Below, one piece after another: positions 1 through 8,514 of a stretch of DNA of 64,000 nucleotides. A program made the translations under genes and the position numbers. The stretch's first letter is position 1. Each line of letters opens with the position of its first letter. A model generated the notes under the pieces. That model saw only the letters and a list, made by a program, of their open reading frames with translations. It was not told where the DNA came from and searched no databases. The stretch is from JAVBNW01 sp031551255 (GTDB lineage Bacteria > Bacillota > Clostridia > Christensenellales > UBA1750): positions 1-64,000 of the forward strand of contig JAVBNW010000066.1 of NCBI GenBank assembly GCA_031551255.1. Reading direction: 5' to 3'.

Positions 1-583
1 TCACCCATACCTTGGCCGAGAAGCGCTCAAGGGGAAGCCTTTCCTGCGCGGCTTTCGCCGCATCCCCGATAAAAGCGGCGGCATCCACCAGCACTTCCAG
101 GGCGGAATCGCCCATGGCCCTGCCGTTCCATCCCATGTTCAGCCCTGTTGCGGCGATGGAGAGCCGAAAGCTCTTCGCGCTATGGGTTCGCCCGCCGCGG
201 TCGGTATACTCGCAAGCAAAGGTATAGTAGAATCCGCCCTTCGGATCGCTCTGGAGGTAATCCGGTTTGGCTTCCAGAACACGGGCATCATGGCATTCTC
301 CGGTCTTGAGCAGCCGCGCGCAGATTCTCATGGGGCGATAAACGCCCCTTTCGACGAGGGCATAGATCGCAAAGGCGATGGGGATACCCATGGCGGGAAA
401 GATGATCAGCGTTTCGATCAGGCCGGTTGCCCGCCAAATTAATGCGCCTGCCGCGCTTATGACCACCGCGAGCGCGATGCAAAGGGCCCTCATGTTGATG
501 AACCCGCTGAGGTTGGGCCTGCCGAACAAATCGACGGCGTGCGCATCGCCATCCAAGCGCGTGTCGCCGGCTAAATCTGTCAT
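1..583 (-). CDS. Hypothetical two-TM membrane protein, C-terminus beyond window
   Basis: The reading frame starts at an ATG at 583 behind a GGGGG ribosome site and runs off the left edge after 194 codons, so the C-terminus is missing. Two hydrophobic stretches, about residues 32-50 and 58-77, look like a membrane hairpin near the N-terminus. They are followed by a soluble domain with an ACEYTDRGG-type beta-hairpin. I do not recognise a family. The overlapping frame at 288-611 is richer in Arg and His and looks like a shadow. It is the last visible gene of the long minus-strand lipoprotein run, 40 bp after the preceding stop, so it is probably co-transcribed with it. Confidence 0.6.
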   Translation of the reverse strand, partial: MTDLAGDTRLDGDAHAVDLFGRPNLSGFINMRALCIALAVVISAAGALIWRATGLIETLIIFPAMGIPIAFAIYALVERGVYRPMRICARLLKTGECHDARVLEAKPDYLQSDPKGGFYYTFACEYTDRGGRTHSAKSFRLSIAATGLNMGWNGRAMGDSALEVLVDAAAFIGDAAKAAQERLPLERFSAKVWV

Positions 584-623
584 GCCATTGCCCCCTTCCG
601 CGCAGCATCAAAACGCCCCGCGC

Positions 624-2117
624 CTACTTGCGCACGGCCTCCAGCGCCTTGCGCATCCCCTCGATGGTCTGCTCCATCTGGGCCTGCTGCTCGGGCGTCA
701 TCTTATCCTTCATGTTCGCGAATTCGGCTTCGGCCTTGGCGAGCGCGTCGGCGATCTGCTGCTCGGTCTGCGCCTGGGCGGGCTGCTGGGCGGATGGCTG
801 CACGCCCGGTTGCTGGTTGTCTCCCTGCGGGTCCTGCTGCGGCGCGGGCTGCGTGTTGGGGTCGTAGATTTTGCTGGGGGCCGCGTCGACGAAGGGCTTT
901 ACGGGTGTGCCGGCCTTTTTCGCATCGCGCGAAGTCTGCGGCACCGTATAGACCACGCCGTGCTCAAACTCCGCCGTTGTAACCCGGTCGTACATATCCA
1001 AATAAACATCCAACGTGCTCCGCCCCGGAATGATGGAGTTCCTTGTACGGGTAATATGAATGGGAAGCTGTAATATCTTCCCTTCCAAAGCGTGGTATTG
1101 GCCTAGTTCTTCGATCTCCCCGTAGTTAGAGGTTAATTGCATGAGCAAGTATGCGCCGCTTGTTTCGAAATCGTATGCGTCCATCTCCATCGTCAGCTGG
1201 ATGTTATCATCGTATAAATCCGCATGGTACTGACCCTCGCCTCCGTTGACAAACGTGTAGACGCGCAGCCTTGCGGTGCCGTAGAAAGGGTACGCCAAAA
1301 CCCTTCTTTGGCCTGCTTCCTCTGCGTCAAACTCCATCACCCGCTCGCTGTCGCAATAAAGGCGCATGCGAAGGTGTATGGCTCCGCCTTCGCCACCGCC
1401 TATGGGTTGATATGTGACCTCGTCCACGGAGATAATCGTGGTCCATTTTTCCGGGTCGGGCGTCCATTTTTCACTTTCCCCATACGCGTTTTTGGGGGAC
1501 AAGCCATAGGACGAGAACCCCGTCACCCAGCCCTGGAGGAGCCACTGCTCGCCCCATTGCTGCTTGATGGTGTAGATGGCCTGACAATCCTCGAACGTTT
1601 CGCCGTAGCGCACGATGGTGAAATCATCCCCCGGGTCCTCGTCAAAGACGAACTGGATGCAGGCGTAATCGAGAAGCTGCACATGCTCGGCGCTATTGCC
1701 CTTTTCCCTGATCTCGAAGCCCTTGACGATCTCGGTCTCGTCGTTCAGCGGCGTCTCGGTCACGGGTGCGATCGTAAACACCGTGTCCGCGCCGACGTTT
1801 TCTTCAGGGATGATGATCTGCATGATGGCGCCATCCTGCTCCAGAGAGAGCACGCCGCCGCCCTCGACCGTAATCGGCACTTCGACGGCCTTGGACGCGT
1901 CCACGGTCAGCTTGCCCTGCGGCTCGGGGATGTCCGCCGCCGATGCCGCATCCGTCCCAGGGGACGCCGATGGAGCGGTCGCCGTTGCGCCGCTCTGCTG
2001 TGCATCCGGCGCAGAGGGCGTCGGCTCCGCATCGTCGCCGACCAGCAGGTGTGCGAAGCAGCCGGTGAGTGATAGCAGGAGCAGGCAAGCGAGGAAGGCA
2101 CACACGATTTTCTTCAT
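624..2117 (-). CDS. Lipoprotein with possible ZU5-like N-terminal domain
   Basis: An exported lipoprotein of 497 residues. The start is placed at the ATG at 2117, behind GGGGG, so that the signal peptide begins MKKIVCAF; an in-frame ATG five codons upstream is less likely. The lipobox LTGC puts the acylated Cys at residue 20, followed by FAHLL and a Ser/Ala/Pro-rich linker. The next part (GGVLSLEQDG to FTIAPV) resembles the beta-sandwich of ZU5-like domains, but only loosely. The central part is beta-rich and unrecognised. The last 60 residues are Gln/Ala-rich and then a charged helix. The post-lipobox FA motif is shared with three other lipoproteins of the run. Confidence 0.75.
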   Translation of the reverse strand: MKKIVCAFLACLLLLSLTGCFAHLLVGDDAEPTPSAPDAQQSGATATAPSASPGTDAASAADIPEPQGKLTVDASKAVEVPITVEGGGVLSLEQDGAIMQIIIPEENVGADTVFTIAPVTETPLNDETEIVKGFEIREKGNSAEHVQLLDYACIQFVFDEDPGDDFTIVRYGETFEDCQAIYTIKQQWGEQWLLQGWVTGFSSYGLSPKNAYGESEKWTPDPEKWTTIISVDEVTYQPIGGGEGGAIHLRMRLYCDSERVMEFDAEEAGQRRVLAYPFYGTARLRVYTFVNGGEGQYHADLYDDNIQLTMEMDAYDFETSGAYLLMQLTSNYGEIEELGQYHALEGKILQLPIHITRTRNSIIPGRSTLDVYLDMYDRVTTAEFEHGVVYTVPQTSRDAKKAGTPVKPFVDAAPSKIYDPNTQPAPQQDPQGDNQQPGVQPSAQQPAQAQTEQQIADALAKAEAEFANMKDKMTPEQQAQMEQTIEGMRKALEAVRK

Positions 2118-2145
2118 GAATAACACCCCCATCCATATGGCACAT

Positions 2146-2520
2146 TTATTCCACGGTTACGGTGAACTGTTTTGTCTCGATGGGTTTATCCTCGGCGGTG
2201 CGCTGATAGCGGAGGGTGATGATGCATTCGCCTTTTTGCAGTGCCTTGAACGTAAACGTTCGCTTGCCGCCGGGGCCGCCGTCCGCATCGCTTTTCCACG
2301 GGTCGGACTCATACGCGTCGGCAGCGCCCAGAACGTCCGGGTTCGAGAGCTCCGCCGTCCAAACATAACCCGTGGTCGGGTTCTCGTCGAGCGTAATCGC
2401 CGTCGTTTGGCCCTTGCGCAGCGCGGTGTTTTCACCAAAGGCCGCCACGCAGCCCACGAGCAAAACCAGCACCAATAACAACGCCGTAAAAAGGCAGCCG
2501 GGCGCTCTCTCATTTCCCAT
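2146..2520 (-). CDS. Chagasin-type (I42) cysteine protease inhibitor, membrane-anchored
   Basis: A 124-residue exported protein with the chagasin fold signatures. Loop NPTTGY lies at residues 47-52, the GPGG-plus-beta motif (GPGGKRTFTFKA) at 83-94 and the third-loop strand RYQRT at 104-108. In this family three loops enter the active-site cleft of papain-like proteases; the usual RPW of loop 3 is replaced by RTA here. The N-terminus is hydrophobic with LVGC at residues 21-24, so the protein is probably a lipoprotein. The start at 2520 has GGAG eight bases upstream and overlaps the end of the preceding gene by 11 bp, which suggests translational coupling. Another ATG at 2541 is possible. The likely target is host or self papain-like proteases. 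Confidence 0.8.
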   Translation of the reverse strand: MGNERAPGCLFTALLLVLVLLVGCVAAFGENTALRKGQTTAITLDENPTTGYVWTAELSNPDVLGAADAYESDPWKSDADGGPGGKRTFTFKALQKGECIITLRYQRTAEDKPIETKQFTVTVE

Positions 2521-3574
2521 CGCTCGCACTCCCATCCTCATCCATAAATGCCGGCGAATCCGCCTCCGGCCCGCCGGAGTAGGGCGCGGTATCCTCTATT
2601 CCGCCGTACTTATCGTTCAGCGGCGGCGGGGGATCGTAGTTGATGCGGCCCTCCATGTTGGTGGCGATGCGCTTGAGCGTACCCGCGCCCTCGATCACCC
2701 ACGGATCGCCCTTCGTGGGGACATATACGTACAGCTTCACCTTGCGCTCGCCCGTGGGGCTGTTATAGAAGCCGTCGCCCTCCACGCTGTCCGGCTCCAC
2801 GATCATACGGTAGCCGATGTCCACAAGGCCGTCGCCGCTGAAATCAAAATTGCCGACCTTGCCGGACGCGCCGCTGGAGGAATCGAAGCTGCCGCCCGCG
2901 GTGAGCGTGGATTTAAAGTTCATCTGCAGCCCCTGAGAGGTGATGACGTACTGGTCGCCGCTGGGTTCAACTTTGTTGCCGCTCGCGTCAAGGGTTGTCA
3001 GCCAGATATTGCCTTTATACTCATAGTCGGAAAAACCGTACATCAGGGCCGTGACGCCGTTGCTCATAGCGTAAGCCGAGCCGTCGAACGTGAACTGGAG
3101 ATTCTCGCTTTTGGGCACGTACTTGGTCATTTCGGCAAACGCCTCCGAGGCATCCAGCGACATCTCGGCATACACGCTGCCCCGATATCGACCCGATGGA
3201 TAGTACGCGTCGGTACAATAATACTGGAATTCGATCATGAAGGTCTCGATCATGCCCGGCATGCCCTGATCCGCGCCGATATCGTGGGAGCCCTTCGCAA
3301 GGGCGCTCAGCTCGTAGATGTTCTGGCCGGGCTTGGGCGGCGTGGGTGTGGGCGGCACGGGGGTGGGTTCGGGCTCCGGTTCCGCGCGGTCGCGGTCGCT
3401 GCCGAAGCCGGGGACAGTTTCGCCGCCGTCCTTGACGGAATCGCCTTCCAGCTGGATTTTGCCGCTTGCCGTTGGTTCCGGCGATTCGCTTGGATTCGGT
3501 GCGCCAGCCTTATCGCAGCCGGTAAGCGCGAACAGCAGCGTCATGATCAAAACTATACATAGTGCCCGTTTCAT
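2510..3574 (-). CDS. Lipoprotein of unknown function with Pro-rich stalk
   Basis: A 354-residue lipoprotein. MKRALCIVL begins a signal peptide with lipobox LTGC (Cys 20). It is followed by a low-complexity stalk to about residue 82 that includes alternating Glu/Pro and Pro/Thr-Pro stretches. The folded part (about 83-310) is rich in Tyr, Gly and beta-strand patterns, and contains an FDFSGDGLVDIGY segment that looks like a Ca-binding-type acidic loop. The C-terminal tail is Pro/Asp/Ser-rich. No family was recognised. It overlaps the chagasin-like gene by 11 bp, so the two proteins are probably made together. Confidence 0.75.
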   Translation of the reverse strand: MKRALCIVLIMTLLFALTGCDKAGAPNPSESPEPTASGKIQLEGDSVKDGGETVPGFGSDRDRAEPEPEPTPVPPTPTPPKPGQNIYELSALAKGSHDIGADQGMPGMIETFMIEFQYYCTDAYYPSGRYRGSVYAEMSLDASEAFAEMTKYVPKSENLQFTFDGSAYAMSNGVTALMYGFSDYEYKGNIWLTTLDASGNKVEPSGDQYVITSQGLQMNFKSTLTAGGSFDSSSGASGKVGNFDFSGDGLVDIGYRMIVEPDSVEGDGFYNSPTGERKVKLYVYVPTKGDPWVIEGAGTLKRIATNMEGRINYDPPPPLNDKYGGIEDTAPYSGGPEADSPAFMDEDGSASDGK

Positions 3575-3607
3575 TGCATAACCTCCCGCAAGCGATAGCC
3601 CGCTTCT

Positions 3608-5077
3608 TTATTTCATAGGATGGATGCCGTTGCGCCGCTCGCTCTTTACGCTGATCAGCGAATCGATCTGCATGGTATCGCGCAAATACGCGGCCATATC
3701 GGCGGCACTTCCCGTGACAAACACTTCGTCGTAACTTGTATAGGTGAGCGCGGTGGTTTCGATGAGCACGTAATTGCAGGAGCCGTCCTGCAGCTCCACC
3801 AGCGTCATGGAATGCCCGGGCGGAAAGAGAATGTAGGTGTTAAACCCCAGCGCCTCGGCGGCCGAGGCCATGGTTACGGCCGTTTCTACACATAAGCCGC
3901 TGCGATCCTCGATGACGTTCTTGGGCAGGGCGATGCGCTGATGCGCGCCGTTGCCGCTGGTGGTAACCGGCGTCATGTTATAGCGCACCTCGTATACCTT
4001 GGCCAGCGTCGCGTACAGGGCGATCAGCTGGTTCAGGGTATCGTCCTCGGTGCCCTGATAGCCAACGAATTGCTTGTATGCGCCGTCGCTCAGGTAGTCC
4101 AGCGTATCGGTGGCGTCGCGCTGCAGGGTGCGTATCAGGGGCTCCTCGGGGGTGATCCACGCGCAGATGTTGCGGCTATAGTCCACCGTGCCGTCAGCGC
4201 TGAAAAACTGCATATCATACATCGATTGCAGCGTGATTTCCTTGGTGTCATGCAGCAGTTCCTGCCCCGATTCGGTGACCAGGCTGACCTGCAGTTGGGC
4301 CTTCTTGGAGGTGTTGCACTTTTCCAGCGCGCCGTCCAGCATGGCGGGCAGCACCTGCATGTTGATGCCGATGGGCGACAGATTGATCTGCTTTTCGTAC
4401 TTGTGCGTGAAGCCGGGGATCTCCACCGTCAGCAGCGCCTTGGTGGCAGTGGGCGCAGCGGCGTTGATGGAAACCAGGCTCTGGCGCGAGCGGTACATGG
4501 CAGGAAAGATCACCTCGTCGGCCTCATAGCTGGCGCTGAAGGGCACGACATCCTTGAGGTACGACAGCATCAGCGCGTCGCGCGCGTTGTCGGCCAAAGG
4601 TTCGTCGGCGAGGGAAACGGCAGCGGGCGCGGCTGAGGAACTGGGCGAAGAAACCGCCAGAGCCGATGCCGATGCCGCGGGAAGAGGCGTCGTGGATGCC
4701 TTCTTCGCGCGGAGCTGAATGACGCCGATCACATTGATGATAACGACCGCCAGCAAAGCCACGCCGAGGAGGATGAGCACCCACCTGAGCACATGCTTTT
4801 TCTTCTTCGGTGCCGAGGGCGCGAGCGGCGGCGCATAGGCAAGACCCGCTAGAGCTGCGTTTGTCGGCATCGTATACGGTTCGGCCTGCTGCGGTGCGTT
4901 ATAGCGTTGGGGCTGAGGCGCGGCGTAGGCCGACCCCGGCTGCTGTGGTGGCGTATAGGTCTGCGCCGGTTGCGTTTGAGGCGGCGCCTCGGGTTCAACG
5001 CCGAAGGTCGCCCCACATTTGATGCAAAACTTGGCCGCGTCCTGCGCCGAGGCCCCGCATTGTGTGCAATACTTCAT
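3608..5077 (-). CDS. Zinc-ribbon, single-TM protein with external transglutaminase-like domain
   Basis: 489 residues in three parts. A cytosolic zinc ribbon at the N-terminus has CxxC pairs at Cys 4/7 and 18/21. A Pro/Gln-rich linker (25-90) and KKKK lead into one membrane helix at about 98-120. The long external region ends in a transglutaminase-like core with Cys 396 in SGLCVETAV, His 422 in GHSMTLVEL and an acidic residue, probably Glu 440 in LIET, as third member of the triad. Such domains act as transamidases or proteases. The zinc ribbon-linker-TM arrangement recurs in the run and suggests an inside-outside link. It lies 14 bp upstream of nothing but its own operon neighbours. Confidence 0.75.
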   Translation of the reverse strand: MKYCTQCGASAQDAAKFCIKCGATFGVEPEAPPQTQPAQTYTPPQQPGSAYAAPQPQRYNAPQQAEPYTMPTNAALAGLAYAPPLAPSAPKKKKHVLRWVLILLGVALLAVVIINVIGVIQLRAKKASTTPLPAASASALAVSSPSSSAAPAAVSLADEPLADNARDALMLSYLKDVVPFSASYEADEVIFPAMYRSRQSLVSINAAAPTATKALLTVEIPGFTHKYEKQINLSPIGINMQVLPAMLDGALEKCNTSKKAQLQVSLVTESGQELLHDTKEITLQSMYDMQFFSADGTVDYSRNICAWITPEEPLIRTLQRDATDTLDYLSDGAYKQFVGYQGTEDDTLNQLIALYATLAKVYEVRYNMTPVTTSGNGAHQRIALPKNVIEDRSGLCVETAVTMASAAEALGFNTYILFPPGHSMTLVELQDGSCNYVLIETTALTYTSYDEVFVTGSAADMAAYLRDTMQIDSLISVKSERRNGIHPMK

Positions 5078-5091
5078 CGTGCCTCCCCCTC

Positions 5092-5892
5092 CTATAAGCC
5101 GAAGCGCTGCTTCATCTCATCGATGCGCGTACGGAGCTTTGCGCCTTCTTCCTCAATCCTTTGGTCGGCCTTATCCTGGTTCTCCCCGGCCCACGTGGTA
5201 AACTCGTTGATCTGCTGCTGCATTCCGTCGATCTCGGCGGAGATGGCCACCAGCTCATATTGCGCGGCCAAGCCGCGCACATCATCCTCGTATTCCACCG
5301 CGAGCATGACATCGAGAAGGCCGTTGAATAGCAGCTGCAGGGTTTTGCAGAGGCTATCGTGGGTTTGCAAGAGAAACTCCGGAGGCTTACGTTGCTTGAA
5401 TGCCTTGAGGGACGAATCCAGGCTTTCGAGAATCTCGACGCTAAGCTCAGTATTCTCCAGGTTCAGGGTTTCGTTCATCTCGATCATCGCCGCCATGTAG
5501 TCCAGGATCGGGCGGAACTCCTGCATCATGTAGCGCGTGATCTCGATATGCCCCACGCAGGCGGTACGAAGGTTCTCCAGCGCATTCGCACCGGGGACGG
5601 GCAGATCGTTTAGCGCCTTCACGATGGGTTCGCTGCCGGCTAGATAGTCGTCGATAGCGGCGATGATGCGCCGCATGCTCTCGGAGGTTTCCCCGGTTTC
5701 GGCCTCCGTCGCGCTTTCAAGCGTCGTTTGCAATCCTTCAAAAGCGGAAAACTGCTCGTTAACCGCCTGCAAAAAAGTTTTTTGCGAGCCGCTATCCGTC
5801 GCGCCGGAGAAGGCCAACGCGGTTCCTGCGCAAAGCATGAGTAAAACCAAAACCAATGAAGCCGCGGTCGCGCGCCTCGTGATCGAGCCCAT
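5092..5892 (-). CDS. Secreted alpha-helical protein of unknown function
   Basis: A 266-residue protein with a clear signal peptide (residues 1-27, ending AGTALA, cleavable after Ala). The mature part is Leu/Glu-rich and almost entirely helical by pattern, with long heptad-like stretches near residues 80-140 and 200-260; it may form a helical bundle. There is no lipobox, unlike its neighbours, so it may be released or held by a partner. The stop is 14 bp from the start of the zinc-ribbon/transglutaminase-like gene, consistent with one transcript. I recognise no family. Confidence 0.7.
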   Translation of the reverse strand: MGSITRRATAASLVLVLLMLCAGTALAFSGATDSGSQKTFLQAVNEQFSAFEGLQTTLESATEAETGETSESMRRIIAAIDDYLAGSEPIVKALNDLPVPGANALENLRTACVGHIEITRYMMQEFRPILDYMAAMIEMNETLNLENTELSVEILESLDSSLKAFKQRKPPEFLLQTHDSLCKTLQLLFNGLLDVMLAVEYEDDVRGLAAQYELVAISAEIDGMQQQINEFTTWAGENQDKADQRIEEEGAKLRTRIDEMKQRFGL

Positions 5893-5918
5893 GACGTCAT
5901 CTTCCTTTCTGCTGCGGC

Positions 5919-7937
5919 CTAGGATTCATGCTGAATTTCATATTTCTTGCCGTATCGTGAGAGCGCTTCATCTTCGGCGGGATCGACGATGTGCAGATAG
6001 GGACGATCGAGATCCGCGCCGATGACATAGTGGAGCGCATGATTGGCTCCGCGCTCGGTGGTGCGGCCCGAAGAACTGCTCTCGCTGGTGATGGCGATGT
6101 CCGAACACTCGATGACGCCGGGCCCCGTCACCCGGTATTTACCTGCTTCTATAATGCTGATGCGCAGTCCCGTGCCCTGCGAGGTGCGGATGAACGTATA
6201 GGTACCGTCGGCATAAAAGTTGAACGCGCTGCCCGACCCGGCCCAGGTGATGTAGTTGCCTGCCGCGTCGACGATGTTGCCCACCGGCGCGCCGTTAAAC
6301 CACATGCGCATGAGTAGCGGATCGAAGCCCTTTTGCGGAGCCGAGGGGTACAGCCGCTCGGGCGGATCGTCCATGGCGGCTTCCACGGCGCGCCACGCCA
6401 GCAGGATGGCGGCCTCGCGCGTACAGGAAGCCTTGGGCGCGTATGCGCCGCGATCCTCGCGGATGACGCCCCAGTTGAGCCAGTACGCGACGCTCAGCAG
6501 CGCCCAGTCGTCCATGGCATATCGCGCCGCCACATCCTGCGCATAGGCAACCGAGCAGCCGAGCAGCGCCGGGTGATAGGGCGGCACGAGGGTGCGCTGC
6601 ATCAGCACGGCGGCCTCCTGATTCGTGATCGCCTCGTCCAGCCGCGCGGGAAGGACGACCTGCGGCTCATAGATACCCTCGCTGCGGAAGGCCCGCGCGC
6701 AGAGCTCGACCATCTCGCCTCGGGTGACAGGGTTTTGCAAATCGCTCATGAGCTCCTTCGGCGCAAGCCCCGACCAATAGGCGGCGCTTAGCTCATCCCT
6801 GGCCCAATCGCTGGCGCCCTCGCCCCCGGTCCACGGGTATTGCAAGAAATCCTCGCCCAGCTCATACGGCACCTCGATGGTAAACTGCGTCGAGGCGGCG
6901 ATGTTGTTCCATGCGTAGGTATCGGCGGTGTAGAGCCGCACCTCGTACAGCCCGCGCCGCATATCCTCCTGAAACATCTCCGACTTCCAGCTTCCCGCCT
7001 TGATGGTGAAGCGACCGCTGGCATAGTCCGCCTCGGTGAAGGTGGAGGCGTTGTTGTAGGTGAAGAAGGCACCAAATCGCCCCACGTTCGCGTCGCAGAT
7101 AGCGATTTCCATGTTTTCCATGTGCTCGCGCGGGATTCCCGAGAAGGTGATGGTGATATCCTCGCCGGGGTGATAAGAAGGTTTGTCGGTGGTGATGCGC
7201 ACGCCGGTGTCGGCGGCGTTCCACACGGTAAAGGTGGCGGCATCCACATCGGTTTCAACGACGGCGTCCTTATCCGAAAAGCTTTTCATAGCGCGGTAAT
7301 CGGTGACGTGGATGCGAAGCTCATATGTCCCCTCTTGCTCCGGCGTGCGTATGGTCCATTGGCTGCCCGCTGTCATATTCTGTTTGTCGGCCTCCACATA
7401 GAGCAGCACGCCGTCATGGACAAGATCGACATCCGCAGGCGTGCCCGGCAGGCAAAGGAACACATAGGTGTACACATTGTCGCTCATCTCTGCGGGGTAG
7501 GCGGCGATCTGTATCGCCGTGGGGCAATCAGCCAGGTAGGGTTCGCTTTCCACCTTGATGTACCTGCCGCTCTTGTTCGCCACCGGCGGGCGTTCCAGCG
7601 GCCGGGGCGCATCGCCCATGGGCAATGAGAGATCGAGGGTTTTATATGAAGCGTTGTGCAATGCGTTGAAGACGTCGGGGTTGAGGAAGGCGGGTGGGCC
7701 GGAAGCGGTCTGCTTTCCAGGTCGCGAGGGAACGTCTTGCGCCGGTTTTCCAGAAACCATGGGTGTGGTCTTTCCGCCTGCCGAGGAGGAAGTGCGCTCA
7801 ACTTGCGCCGCACCGTCGTCGTTTGTCGGTGCTTGCGCATCCAACGCGTCGAGGGCGTCGTTAATGGCCTGCGCAAAGCAGCCCGACAGCAGCGCAAGGC
7901 ACAGCATGGCCGCCATCACGCCTAGCTTTCTTCTCAT
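5919..7937 (-). CDS. Lipoprotein with S-layer-homology-like repeats
   Basis: A 672-residue lipoprotein. The signal peptide ends in LLSGC (Cys 20) followed by FAQAINDAL, a module shared with neighbouring lipoproteins. Residues about 120-350 are beta-rich and look like two Ig-like or MG-type domains. From about 370 to 550 there are SLH-like motifs: WARDELSAAY...ITRGE-type spacing (here VTRGEMVELCARAF) and a later WALLSVAYW...CTREAAILLAWRA. SLH domains usually bind pyruvylated wall polymer. The last 110 residues form a separate beta domain with GSAFNFYADGTY. A protein both lipid-anchored and carrying SLH motifs could bridge membrane and wall. The SLH assignment is by pattern only. Confidence 0.7.
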   Translation of the reverse strand: MRRKLGVMAAMLCLALLSGCFAQAINDALDALDAQAPTNDDGAAQVERTSSSAGGKTTPMVSGKPAQDVPSRPGKQTASGPPAFLNPDVFNALHNASYKTLDLSLPMGDAPRPLERPPVANKSGRYIKVESEPYLADCPTAIQIAAYPAEMSDNVYTYVFLCLPGTPADVDLVHDGVLLYVEADKQNMTAGSQWTIRTPEQEGTYELRIHVTDYRAMKSFSDKDAVVETDVDAATFTVWNAADTGVRITTDKPSYHPGEDITITFSGIPREHMENMEIAICDANVGRFGAFFTYNNASTFTEADYASGRFTIKAGSWKSEMFQEDMRRGLYEVRLYTADTYAWNNIAASTQFTIEVPYELGEDFLQYPWTGGEGASDWARDELSAAYWSGLAPKELMSDLQNPVTRGEMVELCARAFRSEGIYEPQVVLPARLDEAITNQEAAVLMQRTLVPPYHPALLGCSVAYAQDVAARYAMDDWALLSVAYWLNWGVIREDRGAYAPKASCTREAAILLAWRAVEAAMDDPPERLYPSAPQKGFDPLLMRMWFNGAPVGNIVDAAGNYITWAGSGSAFNFYADGTYTFIRTSQGTGLRISIIEAGKYRVTGPGVIECSDIAITSESSSSGRTTERGANHALHYVIGADLDRPYLHIVDPAEDEALSRYGKKYEIQHES

Positions 7938-7968
7938 TGCGACACCCCTTCCTAGCGTAATCCCTCGG

Positions 7969-8424
7969 CTACTTCGTCAAATCCGGCGGCGGAGAGGCCG
8001 GCTCGCCCTTGATCGCGGATTCCAGCATGGTCTTCTCGGCCTCGTACTCCACCACGCCCTTCTTCGCGCCGCACATGGTGAGGAACTTGCCGTTGACGAT
8101 GCACACGTTGTAGCCGTAGCCGTCGATGGCCGTGGCGTTCTCCTTGGCGACCTCGGCACTCTTCATCTCCATGATGGGCGTGTGCATGGTGCTGCCGCCC
8201 GGCAAGTCGTAGACGACGGCAAACCCCGCCACGACATCGGCGCTCTTGTTCGCGGCGTTCACGTATTCGTCCTCAACCGTATAACCGGCATCGGTGAGCG
8301 CCTGCTTGATCTTATCCAGCGTCAGGCCGCTACCACTCGAGCTCGAGCCGTTCCCGCCGCCACAGGCAGTTAGCGGCGCACAGCACAGCAGCATAGCGAG
8401 GATAATTGCAAAGGTTTTTTTCAT
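7969..8424 (-). CDS. Small lipoprotein of unknown function
   Basis: 151 residues. The signal peptide MKKTFAIIL ends in PLTAC (Cys 21), followed by a Gly/Ser-rich spacer. The remaining ~115 residues form one small alpha/beta domain starting LDKIKQALTDAGYTV. This helix-turn-strand is reminiscent of the repeated C-terminal units in the next three genes of the run, which have EKAGFQSE or EAAGFVSE. The start has a good GGAGGAA site. A gap of 90 bp separates it from the next gene; I see no terminator there. Confidence 0.7.
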   Translation of the reverse strand: MKKTFAIILAMLLCCAPLTACGGGNGSSSSGSGLTLDKIKQALTDAGYTVEDEYVNAANKSADVVAGFAVVYDLPGGSTMHTPIMEMKSAEVAKENATAIDGYGYNVCIVNGKFLTMCGAKKGVVEYEAEKTMLESAIKGEPASPPPDLTK

Positions 8425-8514
8425 CGAAATTCCTCCTGTTATTACTTAATGGGTAGGTCTGCCGAGACGCGCTTATCGGAGGAGACGTCGCATGATCCAT
8501 CCCTCCCGGCGGCG

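Noticed and set aside
2372..3562. 396-codon plus-strand frame over two lipoprotein genes
   Set aside because: Spans the end of one gene and all of another on the opposite strand, with no ribosome site or domain.
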